A DNA stretch of 64,000 nt from Veillonella parvula DSM 2008 (GCF_000024945.1 NC_013520.1:1823001-1887000), one strand, 5' to 3'; counted from the stretch's first letter, positions 26,213 through 35,488 are shown. Translations and numbers: made by a program. The notes: generated by a model from the sequence alone, not told the origin.

Positions 26213-27457
26213 TCACACACTATATTTATCATGTTGTACGGATAGTTTCCGTGATTGGAATCCCATATAGAGTAATAACAAACCTGTAATACTAAATACA
26301 TAGGATATCCCAATATAGGTAGATACAATACTTGCAAACACTGGACCTACCATGGAACCAAATTGTTGAGCCGTCGTCGTCATACCAAACATGCGACCTC
26401 TAAAGCCTGGTTCTGTATTAAGTGTTACAGCTGCACTCAAAGATGGGTTGATCCCTACAATACAAGAGCCAATTAACACTTGTAGTACACCAAACCACCA
26501 GATACCTACTGGTAAGCTTTGAAGTAAGAGAACAACACCACTACCAAGCATACAGTAGGAAATGGTTCTAAAGTACCCACGACGCTCACCGAGGCGCACC
26601 CATATATTGGTCGTTAAGGAACCGGCTAAACCACCGATACTGAGGATTGTACCTGAAATGATGGCTGCCCCTTCCATAGTGCCTTGCATATCACCTACAT
26701 AAAGCGCCAAAATAGGCTGTAGCATCATGATGACACATTGCATAAAGAAGTAAATCCATAAAAGTCTTACTAATACAGGTTGTTCTTGAACCAACTTAAA
26801 ATCTTCTCGCAAGGATGTAGCTTTTACCGGCTGTTTGGACTGCTCCTTAGAAGTTGTATTTTCAACTTCTAGTTTTGGTTCTTTTACAAGAAACAATACT
26901 GCCAAGGTAGCAATGAATACGGCTATACCAGATATATAAAATACAGGGCGCATACCTACGACACTTTCAACGGCACCACCTAAAAATGGGCCGATGACAT
27001 TGCCTAAAATCAGACCTGTTTGGAATATGCCGAGGGCACGGCCCACCTGTTTCTCATCTACACTGAGGGAAACCATGGTCATCGCTGCAGGATAGAAACC
27101 ATTAGCGAACCCAACTAAGGCACGCCCCATCAGCAATTGATACTGATCCGTTACCATGCCGATGAGAACATAACTGACAGCAATGGCAAAACCAGCGCGC
27201 AAAGCCATCCGCTTTTTCCCTTTATTATCTGCAATTTTGCCCCAAATCGGCGCCATAATACCAGCGATAAGAAAGGTAATACCAAAGACGAGGCCTGACC
27301 AAAGTGCTACATCATCCTTAGGAACACCGAGTTCTAATAGATATATAGGGAGAAAAGGAATTATCATTGTGTAACATATGGCTAGCACAGTCATACTAGC
27401 CGTAATAATCCATACGTTTCGCATGCCACCGCGAGCATCATATACACTTGTACTCAT
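26213..27457 (-). CDS. MFS transporter, DHA1-type multidrug efflux family
   Basis: A 414-residue protein with 12 predicted membrane segments and a hydrophilic central loop near residues 195-225. Motif A appears as GKIADNKGKKRMAL between segments 2 and 3, and the drug/H+ antiporter motif C appears as GLILGNVIGPFLGG in segment 5. These point to proton-driven export of small molecules, but no substrate can be read. It stands alone; aroD is upstream on the same strand with a gap of 300 bases downstream of that gene's start region. Confidence 0.85.
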   Translation of the reverse strand: MSTSVYDARGGMRNVWIITASMTVLAICYTMIIPFLPIYLLELGVPKDDVALWSGLVFGITFLIAGIMAPIWGKIADNKGKKRMALRAGFAIAVSYVLIGMVTDQYQLLMGRALVGFANGFYPAAMTMVSLSVDEKQVGRALGIFQTGLILGNVIGPFLGGAVESVVGMRPVFYISGIAVFIATLAVLFLVKEPKLEVENTTSKEQSKQPVKATSLREDFKLVQEQPVLVRLLWIYFFMQCVIMMLQPILALYVGDMQGTMEGAAIISGTILSIGGLAGSLTTNIWVRLGERRGYFRTISYCMLGSGVVLLLQSLPVGIWWFGVLQVLIGSCIVGINPSLSAAVTLNTEPGFRGRMFGMTTTAQQFGSMVGPVFASIVSTYIGISYVFSITGLLLLYMGFQSRKLSVQHDKYSV

Positions 27458-27610
27458 AGTACCCTCCCTTCCACATAAAATCGTTTAGATAAACTAATAT
27501 ACACATAAATCACTTTTAATTACAGTTCCATTTAAATTACAGTCCTACTTAGATTTCAATCTATGTTACTATTCATAAAATGTTATTACATTTTAATTTC
27601 ATATATAAAG

Positions 27611-27637
27611 AAGAGCCGCATACGAAACGCGACTCTT
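27611..27637 (-). terminator. Terminator of the Rrf2 regulator gene
   Basis: Arms AAGAGCCGC and GCGACTCTT pair with one position that is G-U only on the minus strand; a short T-rich tail follows there. It lies about 80 bases after the regulator stop. Confidence 0.6.
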
Positions 27638-27718
27638 TCCATAAAAAATACCTAAAATATAGGTATACAATGTAGTAATCCTCAAAGATCATTCAAACTA
27701 AAGTTTTCGGACTATCAA

Positions 27719-28138
27719 TTATTCCGTAGGAAATTTATGATCCATTACATCTTGCAAGGAAACATGTTCCATAACATGTCGGAACTCATCTTGTAAATAC
27801 TGCCACAATGGAGCTGTCAAGCAGTCATTAAACATAGGACACGGTTCTACATCATCTTCTAAACAAGACACGAGAGCAATGGAGTCCTCTGCGGCATATA
27901 AAATTTCATATACATTATATTCAGATGGATCTTTCACCAAACGATATCCACCGTATTTGCCACGTCCACTTTTAACGAGGCCCGCGGAGGATAATCGAGA
28001 TACAATCCCCTCTAAATATTTATCGGAAAATCCTTGGCGTTCTGCAATCTCACGAATTGGTACATTTTTTTCTACCCCATGTTCTGCAATATCCGCCAAT
28101 ATCCGTAAGGCATAACGCCCTTTTGTAGATATTTTCAT
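27719..28138 (-). CDS. Rrf2-family transcriptional regulator with likely [2Fe-2S] cysteines
   Basis: This 139-residue DNA-binding protein has the Rrf2 winged helix (MKISTKGRYALRILADIA, then IREIAERQGFSDKYLEGIVSRL and GKYGGYRLV). Cys92, Cys100 and Cys106 match the three cluster cysteines of IscR-type sensors in place, with slightly wider spacing. Such proteins sense Fe-S status, redox or cysteine metabolism. No isc or suf genes are near, and the divergent neighbour is a purine permease, so the target genes are unknown. Confidence 0.85.
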   Translation of the reverse strand: MKISTKGRYALRILADIAEHGVEKNVPIREIAERQGFSDKYLEGIVSRLSSAGLVKSGRGKYGGYRLVKDPSEYNVYEILYAAEDSIALVSCLEDDVEPCPMFNDCLTAPLWQYLQDEFRHVMEHVSLQDVMDHKFPTE

Positions 28139-28284
28139 AAGTTAACCTCTATATCATTCATAATATATTAATAGTATATCACAAATTCATACAAAAAATG
28201 GTGGGAAATATGATACACTATACATATATCGAAATATCTTTATTTAGGTATGATTTTAATTTCATATAGGGAGGATTTTATCTA

Positions 28285-29652
28285 ATGTTAGATAAATTAT
28301 TTCAACTCAGTGAACGTGGTACAACCGTTAAAACAGAAATTTTAGCAGGTATCACTACGTTTATCACGATGGCGTACATCCTATTCTTGGCGCCAAACAT
28401 TCTTAGTCTTGCAGGTATGGATAAGGATGCGGTCCTCATTGCCACAGCCTTAGGTGGAGGTCTTGTGACGATTGCTATGGGTTTATTCGTAAACTACCCA
28501 ATTGCTCTCGCTCCAGGGGTTGGCCTCTTGGCATTTTACTCCTTTACTGTAGTTCTCGGTATGGGCGTATCTTGGCAAACAGCATTAGGTGCGGTATTCA
28601 TTTCAGGTCTCGTATTCCTCGTATTAACACTTACGTCGGTGCGACAAATGATTGTTGAAGGCATCCCTACCTCCATGAAAATTGCCATTACCGTTGGTAT
28701 CGGTCTCTTCATTTCTATCATCGGTTTGAAGTTATCCGGCTTGATGGCCATCTCCATTAGTTTGTCTCCAAACTCCTTAGGTCAGGTTGTACAGACACAT
28801 GGTAATTTGGTCCCTCCAGCATCTGAGGCACTCTTAACGCTTGGTAATTTGCACAGTGGTGAAACATTGTTAGCACTATTCAGCCTCATCTTTACAGCTT
28901 TATTGATGGCTCGCAAAATTCAAGGTTCCCTCTTGATTGGCGTTTTAGTAACAACAATCATCTCCTATGCGACAGGCCTTTCCACAATGCCTGAGAACTT
29001 CACTGTATTGGCTATTCCTGATTTCTCCAAAGCAGCATTCCTGCAATTAGATATTCCTGGTGCGCTTCACATGGGCTTAATTACGATTATCTTCTCCTTC
29101 ACCTTCGTAGAATTGTTCGACTCGATGGGTACTTTGATTGGTACTGCTACAGAGGCGAAAATTGCAGATCCTAAATCTGGTAAATTCCCGGGTCTTGGTA
29201 AAGCCATGACCGTAGATGCTATCGGTGTTAGTGCTGGTGCATTGCTCGGTACTTCTACAATTACGGCTTTCGTTGAAAGTGCGGCAGGTGTAGGGGCTGG
29301 TGGCCGTACAGGTTTAACAGCTGTCACAACAGGCGTACTTTTCTTAATTTGCTTATTCTTGGCTCCATTGGTATCCTTGGTTCCAAATGCAGCCACATCT
29401 CCTGTTCTTATCATCGTAGGTGCCCTCATGTTAGGTGCCATTCGCAATATTGACTTCGATGATTGGACAGAAGGCTTCCCTGCATTCCTCGTTATCGTAT
29501 TGATGCCGTTCACATACAGCATCGCTAACGGTATCTCTGCAGGTCTTATTGCATACCCTCTACTCAAAATCATTGCGGGCCGTGCAAAAGAAGTTAACTG
29601 GATCATGTACGTATTGGCCGCACTTGTTATCATCCGCTACGTATTCTTCTAA
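28285..29652 (+). CDS. NCS2-family purine permease (AzgA type)
   Basis: A 455-residue permease of the AzgA/PbuG branch, which imports adenine, guanine or hypoxanthine with protons. Visible signatures are TEILAGITTFITMAYILFLAP, the NYPIALAPGVGLLAFYSF segment, ELFDSMGTLIGTA and AFVESAAGVGAGGRTGLTA. About 12-14 hydrophobic segments are present. RBS GGGAGG precedes the start. The stop codon lies within a 17-bp tandem duplication (29641-29674). Confidence 0.88.
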   Translation: MLDKLFQLSERGTTVKTEILAGITTFITMAYILFLAPNILSLAGMDKDAVLIATALGGGLVTIAMGLFVNYPIALAPGVGLLAFYSFTVVLGMGVSWQTALGAVFISGLVFLVLTLTSVRQMIVEGIPTSMKIAITVGIGLFISIIGLKLSGLMAISISLSPNSLGQVVQTHGNLVPPASEALLTLGNLHSGETLLALFSLIFTALLMARKIQGSLLIGVLVTTIISYATGLSTMPENFTVLAIPDFSKAAFLQLDIPGALHMGLITIIFSFTFVELFDSMGTLIGTATEAKIADPKSGKFPGLGKAMTVDAIGVSAGALLGTSTITAFVESAAGVGAGGRTGLTAVTTGVLFLICLFLAPLVSLVPNAATSPVLIIVGALMLGAIRNIDFDDWTEGFPAFLVIVLMPFTYSIANGISAGLIAYPLLKIIAGRAKEVNWIMYVLAALVIIRYVFF

Positions 29653-29674
29653 TTAACGTATTCTTCTAATTAAC
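29641..29674 (+). repeat. 17-bp perfect tandem duplication across a stop codon
   Basis: The unit GTATTCTTCTAATTAAC occurs at 29641-29657 and again at 29658-29674. The first copy contains the last codons and the stop of the purine permease; the second copy repeats them after the stop. Confidence 0.9.
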
Positions 29675-29771
29675 GTATGCCCATAATTATGCTATTAGTG
29701 AAAGCTACTTTATATTTGATAGCTATAATCACTAATACCTAAGAACAAAGTATATGTAAATTACATCCACT

Positions 29772-29826
29772 AAAAGAACCTATCTCCAAAGATATTACCC
29801 TAATATCTAGGAGATAGGTTCTTTTT
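29772..29826. terminator. Long bidirectional terminator
   Basis: Outer arms AAAAGAACCTATCTCC and GGAGATAGGTTCTTTT enclose an inner stem (AGATATT / AATATCT). A T-tract follows on the plus strand. It can serve the purine permease (plus) and the convergent secreted-protein gene (minus). Confidence 0.88.
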
Positions 29827-29904
29827 ATTATGTACTCTTTTACTAAACGCTAACGTCGTATGGCAACACCGAATCGCGCTATAGAGTCTTATTAGGATTT
29901 AGTA

Positions 29905-31212
29905 TTAACGAATTGTTTTTACACCGATTAAGTCTGTACGACTTGGCTCAATATCAGTTAATGGTACTACATGATCTTTATAAAACTCTGCTTCAGATGC
30001 TTTCACAGGCACTTGGAAGAACAAGAAATATGCCATGTTATCCTTGTACCAAGTAATACTGCGAACTAAGCCATTATTTACATCACCTGTATACTGCACA
30101 TCACCTGTTGGGGTAGAGTCAATCCACTGTACGTCATGGTATTCCGTTGGAACATATTCTTTAGGCCATACAGTATCCTTAGAGTAACTCATGCGGAAGG
30201 CCATAACATGATTTACCCAACGGCCGCTATGTTCTTTGTACTCTTTACCTTGCTTCCAATATACAGTTTCTAATACATCATTATCATAAAAATGTGTAGC
30301 ATAGTATGTATAGCCAAGAGGCAAGTAACTTGGTACAGATACGTCATAGAACATCTTACGAGATGCATCAATTACACCGCTTGGTAAGCCGATGGATTTA
30401 CTCGTAAGTATAGGCCACTCAGAATTCGTATGTGTACGCAATGGCAACCCAATAGATTCAAAATGAGGTCTATCTTGTTCACCATTTTGTTTAACACTTT
30501 GCGCATTATTTCGTTTACCATTTTGCTTATCATTTCCGTCACCACGTAATCTAGTGTCATCAGAAGCCACGTTACTTAACGGCCCTACTGAATCTACAAT
30601 TTTGCTTACATAGTTTTGGTTTCTTGAGGAAGCAAAGTAGAGCATATGAACTTTGTTATCTTTTTCCCAATAAGCAATTTGAACAGAATCGTTGCTAGAG
30701 CCTAAAGTATGTACAGGAATTCCATTAGGGGTAGTAAAGCTAACAGTATCATCAGCATTGTATTTTGTCTTTTCCAATATAGGCTTTACCACGGTATCGA
30801 TAGCCCAACCCATACGATATACAATATCTGTATTAGAGAAAGTTAATTTCGGACCATATTCTCCATCATGGCCCGTTTCCGTATATACAATTTCTAATAC
30901 GTCATGATTCCTTGACTTTACATCGCGTACTGCATAGTCTTCAGGCATATAAGATGGAATCTGTAAATCATATCCAAAATAATTAGTAGTTGCCTCAATA
31001 TTACGCTCTAGGATATCACCATTATCAAGTTGATCATACCACCGATAGCGATTCATTAGTTCTTTATTCTTTTCCACTGTATCAGTGGTAACTGTATGTC
31101 CATTTTCATCCACTAAAGGAGATAACGCACTAACTGATTGTACTCCAAAGCTGCCTATCACGGTAGCTAATATTCCCATGGCTAATAATGATTTTGTTAT
31201 TTTCAATCTCAT
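29905..31212 (-). CDS. Secreted protein with two copies of a DUF4367-like domain
   Basis: The protein has 435 residues from the ATG at 31212 (site GAGAGAGCAG upstream; an earlier in-frame Met lacks one). Residues 1-29 form a signal peptide ending near VSA. Two similar halves follow: about 60-215 (YDLQIPSYMPEDYAVRDV, then VLEIVY, YRMGWAID) and about 270-435 (YDVSVPSYLPLGYTYYAT, then VLETVYW, FRMSYSKD, SITWYKDNMAYFLFF). A charged Asn/Gln/Lys linker lies between them. The neighbour at 31343-32113 carries one copy. The pattern resembles DUF4367 domains of Firmicutes; function is unknown, and location outside the cytoplasmic membrane is inferred. Confidence 0.7.
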   Translation of the reverse strand: MRLKITKSLLAMGILATVIGSFGVQSVSALSPLVDENGHTVTTDTVEKNKELMNRYRWYDQLDNGDILERNIEATTNYFGYDLQIPSYMPEDYAVRDVKSRNHDVLEIVYTETGHDGEYGPKLTFSNTDIVYRMGWAIDTVVKPILEKTKYNADDTVSFTTPNGIPVHTLGSSNDSVQIAYWEKDNKVHMLYFASSRNQNYVSKIVDSVGPLSNVASDDTRLRGDGNDKQNGKRNNAQSVKQNGEQDRPHFESIGLPLRTHTNSEWPILTSKSIGLPSGVIDASRKMFYDVSVPSYLPLGYTYYATHFYDNDVLETVYWKQGKEYKEHSGRWVNHVMAFRMSYSKDTVWPKEYVPTEYHDVQWIDSTPTGDVQYTGDVNNGLVRSITWYKDNMAYFLFFQVPVKASEAEFYKDHVVPLTDIEPSRTDLIGVKTIR

Positions 31213-31342
31213 AATTTCTGCTCTCTCTAAATTTAGATATTTATAAGTATATATTACCGAAGTAATCATTTATCTATTACATTTTTTAACTCAGATCACT
31301 GACTTTCAAGAGTATTACGTACCATTAATAAATCACACCAGT

Positions 31343-32113
31343 CTATGCTTTCATAGGCACTACATGTTCCTCTTTTATTTCTTCAATAGTTTTAAGTTTA
31401 ATCGGTGTTATCGGATAATTACCAACTAGTTCATAACGAGAGCTATCAATACTTTTCAACGGTACCACATGCTCCTTATAGAATTCCGCATCAGCCTCTT
31501 TCACCCGTTCTAAGAAGAATAGAGAATAAGCCATCCCATCCTTCGTCCACGAAATGCTGCGAACCATATGTGTTTCAGGATTACCTGTAAAATAAACATC
31601 ACCAGAATCACCTGATTTAGACCATTCAATATCGCCGTACTCAGATGGAACATATGGTGTATCTCTTACGATATCTAAGGAATATCCCATTCTATATGCC
31701 ATAATACTATCTATATATTTTTTCCCATCCCGATAGATAGTCACACCTTTTTTATAATATACAACCTCTAATACATCATTTTGATCTTGACGCGCTGTAT
31801 AGAGCTGATAACCATAAGGTATATAGCTAGGCGCCTTGACCTCATACGGCAGTTGCTGTGCAGCTTCTACTATTCCTTTCCAATTACGAGCCCCTTCTTG
31901 CGTTTTCATAGGCCACTCTAATAAAGTCTTTCTTGGTAATGCTTTAATTGCTGAATCAGGATGAACTCTAGGCATATCAAATGTAACGGCAGCGGAAACC
32001 CCAACATTATCGGTAGATATTGAATCATTAACAACATCAGCTGAAACATATCCTGCACACAATAATCCTACAGCCATAGCAGCTAAAACGGACTTATATA
32101 TAAGCTTCTTCAT
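31343..32113 (-). CDS. Secreted protein with one DUF4367-like domain
   Basis: A 256-residue protein with a signal peptide (cleavage near VSA, residue 25). From about residue 95 it matches the C-terminal half of the next gene: YEVKAPSYIPYGYQLYTA, VLEVVYYKKG, YRMGYSLDIV, SISWTKDGMAYSLFF and FYKEHVVPLKSIDSSR. Both proteins end the domain with the same FYK-HVVPL-I-SR pattern, so the pair arose by duplication. The C-terminal tail (TIEEIKEEHVVPMKA) repeats the EHVVP string. The two genes are 130 bases apart on the same strand. Confidence 0.7.
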   Translation of the reverse strand: MKKLIYKSVLAAMAVGLLCAGYVSADVVNDSISTDNVGVSAAVTFDMPRVHPDSAIKALPRKTLLEWPMKTQEGARNWKGIVEAAQQLPYEVKAPSYIPYGYQLYTARQDQNDVLEVVYYKKGVTIYRDGKKYIDSIMAYRMGYSLDIVRDTPYVPSEYGDIEWSKSGDSGDVYFTGNPETHMVRSISWTKDGMAYSLFFLERVKEADAEFYKEHVVPLKSIDSSRYELVGNYPITPIKLKTIEEIKEEHVVPMKA

Positions 32114-32297
32114 GATCTCTCCTTTTATAAAAACTTGATATATACTTTACACATATAATGATATATTTTCTTATTTATATCAAAAACATGCCACCTATTC
32201 TGTTGCCCTAGCTACTTCATAAAACTTTTATCTTTCCTATTGTGAAAGTATAGTTATGAGCCATTAGCTGCTTTAATTCTAACTAGTTATACATAAT

Positions 32298-32346
32298 AAA
32301 ACATCCTACTAAACGCTATATTACAATAGAGTTCAATAGGATGTTT
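32298..32346 (-). terminator. Likely terminator of the nim operon
   Basis: Arms AAAACATCCTA and TAGGATGTTTT (11 bp, perfect) with a 28-base loop lie directly after the nim-like stop codon on the minus strand. The loop is long, but the T-rich 3' arm fits. Confidence 0.6.
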
Positions 32347-32351
32347 TGTCA

Positions 32352-32864
32352 TTATTTATTTAATGGAGGCATAATAATATCTTGTTCAAGCTGTCTTCGT
32401 CTCTTTGCGGTATAGCCTACAACTTTAATTCGAACTACGCCCACAGAGTTTACCATGGCATCACTAAAGGTAAATTCTCGACCAGTCTGATGATTCATCA
32501 ACACCTGTAAACCATGAGCTTTTTCATCAATATTCTCTAAATAAGCAGCCTCTCCTCGGCCCATTACACTGGAATAGACTGAACTATATTTACAAGGAAT
32601 ATCTCCACCTGAAACGAGAGCCTCATCATCACCATCAATTTCGATAAATACATGAGGATTCGCTTGAATCAAACTAAACTTCTTCCCCTCATGATATCCA
32701 TGCACAAAAATATGAAGTACATCATCTATAAATTCATAGCCGAAATGCAAAGGTACCACGTAAGGGTAATCACCATCTATCATGCCTAGGTGAATGATAC
32801 GCGTGCTGTTTAAAATATCTTTAATTTCATCTATATTTGTAACCATACGATCTTGACGTCTCAT
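32352..32864 (-). CDS. NimA-like pyridoxamine 5'-phosphate oxidase-fold flavoprotein
   Basis: The 170-residue protein belongs to the FMN-binding split-barrel family that includes 5-nitroimidazole reductases. MRRQDR at the start, IDGDYPYVVPLHFGYE, HIFVHGYHEGKKFSLIQANP and YSSVYSSVMGRGEAAYLE are typical of the Nim group. NimA-type enzymes can reduce metronidazole-like drugs to inactive amines. I place the start at the ATG at 32864 behind GTGGAGG. It is the last gene of a unit with a MarR regulator (35 bases upstream) and an SRPBCC protein. Drug resistance is inference; many family members have other roles. Confidence 0.8.
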   Translation of the reverse strand: MRRQDRMVTNIDEIKDILNSTRIIHLGMIDGDYPYVVPLHFGYEFIDDVLHIFVHGYHEGKKFSLIQANPHVFIEIDGDDEALVSGGDIPCKYSSVYSSVMGRGEAAYLENIDEKAHGLQVLMNHQTGREFTFSDAMVNSVGVVRIKVVGYTAKRRRQLEQDIIMPPLNK

Positions 32865-32899
32865 AATAGCCTCCACAAGAATCGGAAAATTGATACACA

Positions 32900-33343
32900 T
32901 TACGCTTCATGTAATCTGCCAAGAAGATGTTTAAATTGAGCCTCATCACTATTCAGCTTTCCGAAAAAGATTTCATCAATCTCTTCAACTAATGGGACTG
33001 CCTTTTGTAATATTGCACTACCCTTTTCATTTAAAAGAACAGCTTTCGCACGTGTATCTCTAGAGTGCTCTTTTCGCTCTACAAAACCACGTTTTTCCAA
33101 TAAGCTCAATATTTGAGATACCGTCATAACATCTATCCCTGAAAGTTTTGAAATCATAACTTGTGTAACTTCGTTATCATGTTGTGATAGATAAGCAAGA
33201 GACGCTAAAACAACAAATTGAGGATGTGTTAAGTTCAACTCTTTTAACGCTTGTTTTATAGTAAAATGCCATTTATTGTACACCCTCATGAACAATAATC
33301 CTGTTGATTTTTCTGAATTGTCTTTATATTTTGATGTAAACAA
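32900..33343 (-). CDS. MarR-family transcriptional regulator
   Basis: A 147-residue winged-helix repressor with the MarR pattern: LTHPQFVVLASLAYLSQ, then VTQVMISKLSGIDVMTVSQILSLLEKRGFVERK and the wing HSRDTRAKAVLLNEKG. The start is TTG at 33343; AAGGTGAT lies upstream at the right distance and no ATG precedes it in frame. It sits between the SRPBCC gene and the nim-like gene, and a palindrome at 33785-33796 in the operon promoter is its likely operator, giving autorepression. Confidence 0.85.
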   Translation of the reverse strand: MFTSKYKDNSEKSTGLLFMRVYNKWHFTIKQALKELNLTHPQFVVLASLAYLSQHDNEVTQVMISKLSGIDVMTVSQILSLLEKRGFVERKEHSRDTRAKAVLLNEKGSAILQKAVPLVEEIDEIFFGKLNSDEAQFKHLLGRLHEA

Positions 33344-33355
33344 ACAGCAATCACC

Positions 33356-33763
33356 TTATCTTTCTAAACAATTTTTTAGAATAAATATAGATTGAGGAAC
33401 ATCCGAAAAAACTTGACTTAAAAATTCCAAATGTTGATTATCTTCACTTTCTAAGCTTACAGTATGCTTTACATTTACACTTCCGTCATGATTATCAATT
33501 ATTTGATGTCCGAAAAGAATAGCACCAAATGGAGTTTCAGTCTTATCCCAAAACTCTTCAAAAGGTTTTACAAGAGTAAGCTGATATTCCATAGGCGGCA
33601 TGCCTTCAAGCTCCATTGTACCACATGAACCGGTCTCAAATTTACCGTTTAATGTAATATTTTTTAGATCCTCTTCCCAGTCATACCATTTTTCGATATT
33701 CGCATAGTACGCCCACACAGCTTCTTTTGTTGCTTTTATTTTCAAACTAAAACTAAATTCCAT
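33356..33763 (-). CDS. SRPBCC-family protein (START-like fold)
   Basis: This 135-residue protein looks like a polyketide-cyclase/START-like ligand-binding domain: FSLKIKATKEAVWAYYANIEKWYDWEEDL at the start, GTMELEGMPPMEYQLT in the middle and an amphipathic C-terminal helix. The family binds hydrophobic small molecules. It is the first gene of the MarR operon, with RBS AAGGAGG and a strong promoter 33 bases upstream. Whether it handles the ligand sensed by the MarR protein is unknown. Confidence 0.75.
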   Translation of the reverse strand: MEFSFSLKIKATKEAVWAYYANIEKWYDWEEDLKNITLNGKFETGSCGTMELEGMPPMEYQLTLVKPFEEFWDKTETPFGAILFGHQIIDNHDGSVNVKHTVSLESEDNQHLEFLSQVFSDVPQSIFILKNCLER

Positions 33764-33784
33764 TTTATATCCTCCTTTTTATTG

Positions 33785-33824
33785 TAAGTATACTTATTAT
33801 AAATTATTTTATATTATTCGTCAA
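33785..33824 (-). promoter_or_regulatory. Promoter and MarR operator of the SRPBCC-marR-nim operon
   Basis: On the minus strand, TTGACG (33824-33819) and TATAAT (33801-33796) are 17 bases apart. The perfect 12-bp palindrome TAAGTATACTTA (33785-33796) begins at the last base of the -10 element and covers the start point, where a bound repressor would block transcription. Confidence 0.75.
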
Positions 33825-33920
33825 TTAACTTCCAAAAAAGGATATTCTATGCGTTTATCAATATAAGGGTATACTCTCATCAGAAAATCACCAGGTCTTT
33901 TGTCTACTGTAAAAATACAT

Positions 33921-33949
33921 TTGACTTTTTAGAATAGATACTGTATTAT
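33921..33949 (+). promoter_or_regulatory. Promoter of the amino-acid permease gene
   Basis: TTGACT (33921-33926) and TATTAT (33944-33949) are separated by 17 bases, about 95 bases before the permease start. Confidence 0.6.
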
Positions 33950-34044
33950 AAAAAAATAGTTCTAAAGATTCTATAGATTGTTAAAGCTGTGGTAATCCAT
34001 AGCCTTTATATTTATAGATAGTTTGTAGAAAAGAGGTCTTTATT

Positions 34045-35487
34045 ATGTCTGATACGCATCAGTTAAAACGGGGTCTTAAGAACCGGCATGTACAGCTGCT
34101 CGCCATCGGCGGTGCTATTGGTACAGGCCTATTCTTAGGCTCCGGTCGCGCCATTCACTTGGCTGGTCCATCCATCATATTCGCCTACCTAATAACAGGT
34201 GTTATGTGCTTCTTTATTATGAGAGCACTAGGCGAATTATTGTTATCTAACCTAAATCACCACTCTTTTATCGACTTTGTAGAAGATTACTTAGGAGATC
34301 GAGCAGCCTTTATCACGGGATGGACATACTGGTTCTGCTGGCTTTCACTAGCCATGGCAGATTTGACAGCCGTAGGCCTCTACATGCAATACTGGATACC
34401 GTGGCTTCCTCAATGGATACCAGCCTTACTTGTTCTAGTCGCCTTGCTGTTAATGAACTTGACAGCTGTAAAATATTTTGGTGAAATGGAATTCTGGTTT
34501 GCCTTGATTAAGGTAATCGCTATCATCTCTCTTATCATTATCGGTATCATCATGATTGTTACTGGTTTCACCACAGATGCTGGCGTCGCCGCCTTTAGTA
34601 ATATGTGGAACTATGGAGGATGGTTCCCGAATGGAACGATGGGCTTTATTCTATCATTCCAAATGGTTGTATTTGCTTTCACAGGTATCGAACTCGTAGG
34701 GTTGACAGCTGGCGAAACAGAAAATCCTGAAAAGGTTATTCCAATGGCCATAAATAATATTCCATTGCGTATTATTTTATTCTATGTGGGCTCTTTAGCC
34801 ATTATCATGAGTATTTACCCTTGGACTGCCGTTAACCCTGCTACAAGCCCATTTGTAGCAGTATTTACCGCCGTTGGTATTACAGCCGCTGCAGGTATCG
34901 TAAACTTTGTGGTTCTTTCTTCTGCAGCATCCGCTACAAACTCCGGTATCTTCAGTACCGGTCGTATGATTTATGCCTTGGCAAAACGCGGTCACGCCCC
35001 GAGTTCGATGCGCCGCTTGACTCACAGCAGTGTGCCATACCAAGCAACGATTTTCTCGGCAGCCGTATTATTGATTACGGTTGTACTCAACTACGTAATG
35101 CCTGAAGCAGTATTCGTTATGATTACATCAATCTCCACGTTCTGCTTTATCTTTATTTGGGCCATGATGGTTATTTGCCATCTCAAATATCGCAAGAAAA
35201 ATCCTGAGATAGCGGCACAGTCTAAATTCAAAATGCCTCTATACCCTGTAATGAACTACGTCATCCTCGCTTTCTTCGTTTTCGTTTTAGCCATTCTAGC
35301 CTTAAACGAAGATACGCGAATTGCCCTCTTGTTCACACCAATTTGGTTTATCATTCTTTGGGCCTTCTACTCCATGCTTAACACGGACGATGAAGATGCT
35401 CTTGGGGAAGAACTCATCGAAATGGCTGGTGTAAAAGAAATTTACAAAAAACCTAAAAAAGACGATTCCGATGATTACGTAATCTAA
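34045..35487 (+). CDS. APC-family amino acid permease (CycA/ProY-like)
   Basis: A 480-residue transporter with 12 hydrophobic segments. The N-terminal RGLKNRHVQLLAIGGAIGTGLFLGSG is the signature of the amino-acid transporter branch that includes CycA, ProY, AnsP and GabP; ELVGLTAGETENPEKVIPMAI in segment 6-7 and SAASATNSGIFSTGRMIYALA in segment 8 also fit. The best resemblance is to D-serine/D-alanine/glycine carriers, but the substrate is not certain. It is a single gene with its own promoter and terminator. Confidence 0.85.
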   Translation: MSDTHQLKRGLKNRHVQLLAIGGAIGTGLFLGSGRAIHLAGPSIIFAYLITGVMCFFIMRALGELLLSNLNHHSFIDFVEDYLGDRAAFITGWTYWFCWLSLAMADLTAVGLYMQYWIPWLPQWIPALLVLVALLLMNLTAVKYFGEMEFWFALIKVIAIISLIIIGIIMIVTGFTTDAGVAAFSNMWNYGGWFPNGTMGFILSFQMVVFAFTGIELVGLTAGETENPEKVIPMAINNIPLRIILFYVGSLAIIMSIYPWTAVNPATSPFVAVFTAVGITAAAGIVNFVVLSSAASATNSGIFSTGRMIYALAKRGHAPSSMRRLTHSSVPYQATIFSAAVLLITVVLNYVMPEAVFVMITSISTFCFIFIWAMMVICHLKYRKKNPEIAAQSKFKMPLYPVMNYVILAFFVFVLAILALNEDTRIALLFTPIWFIILWAFYSMLNTDDEDALGEELIEMAGVKEIYKKPKKDDSDDYVI

Positions 35488-35488
35488 C

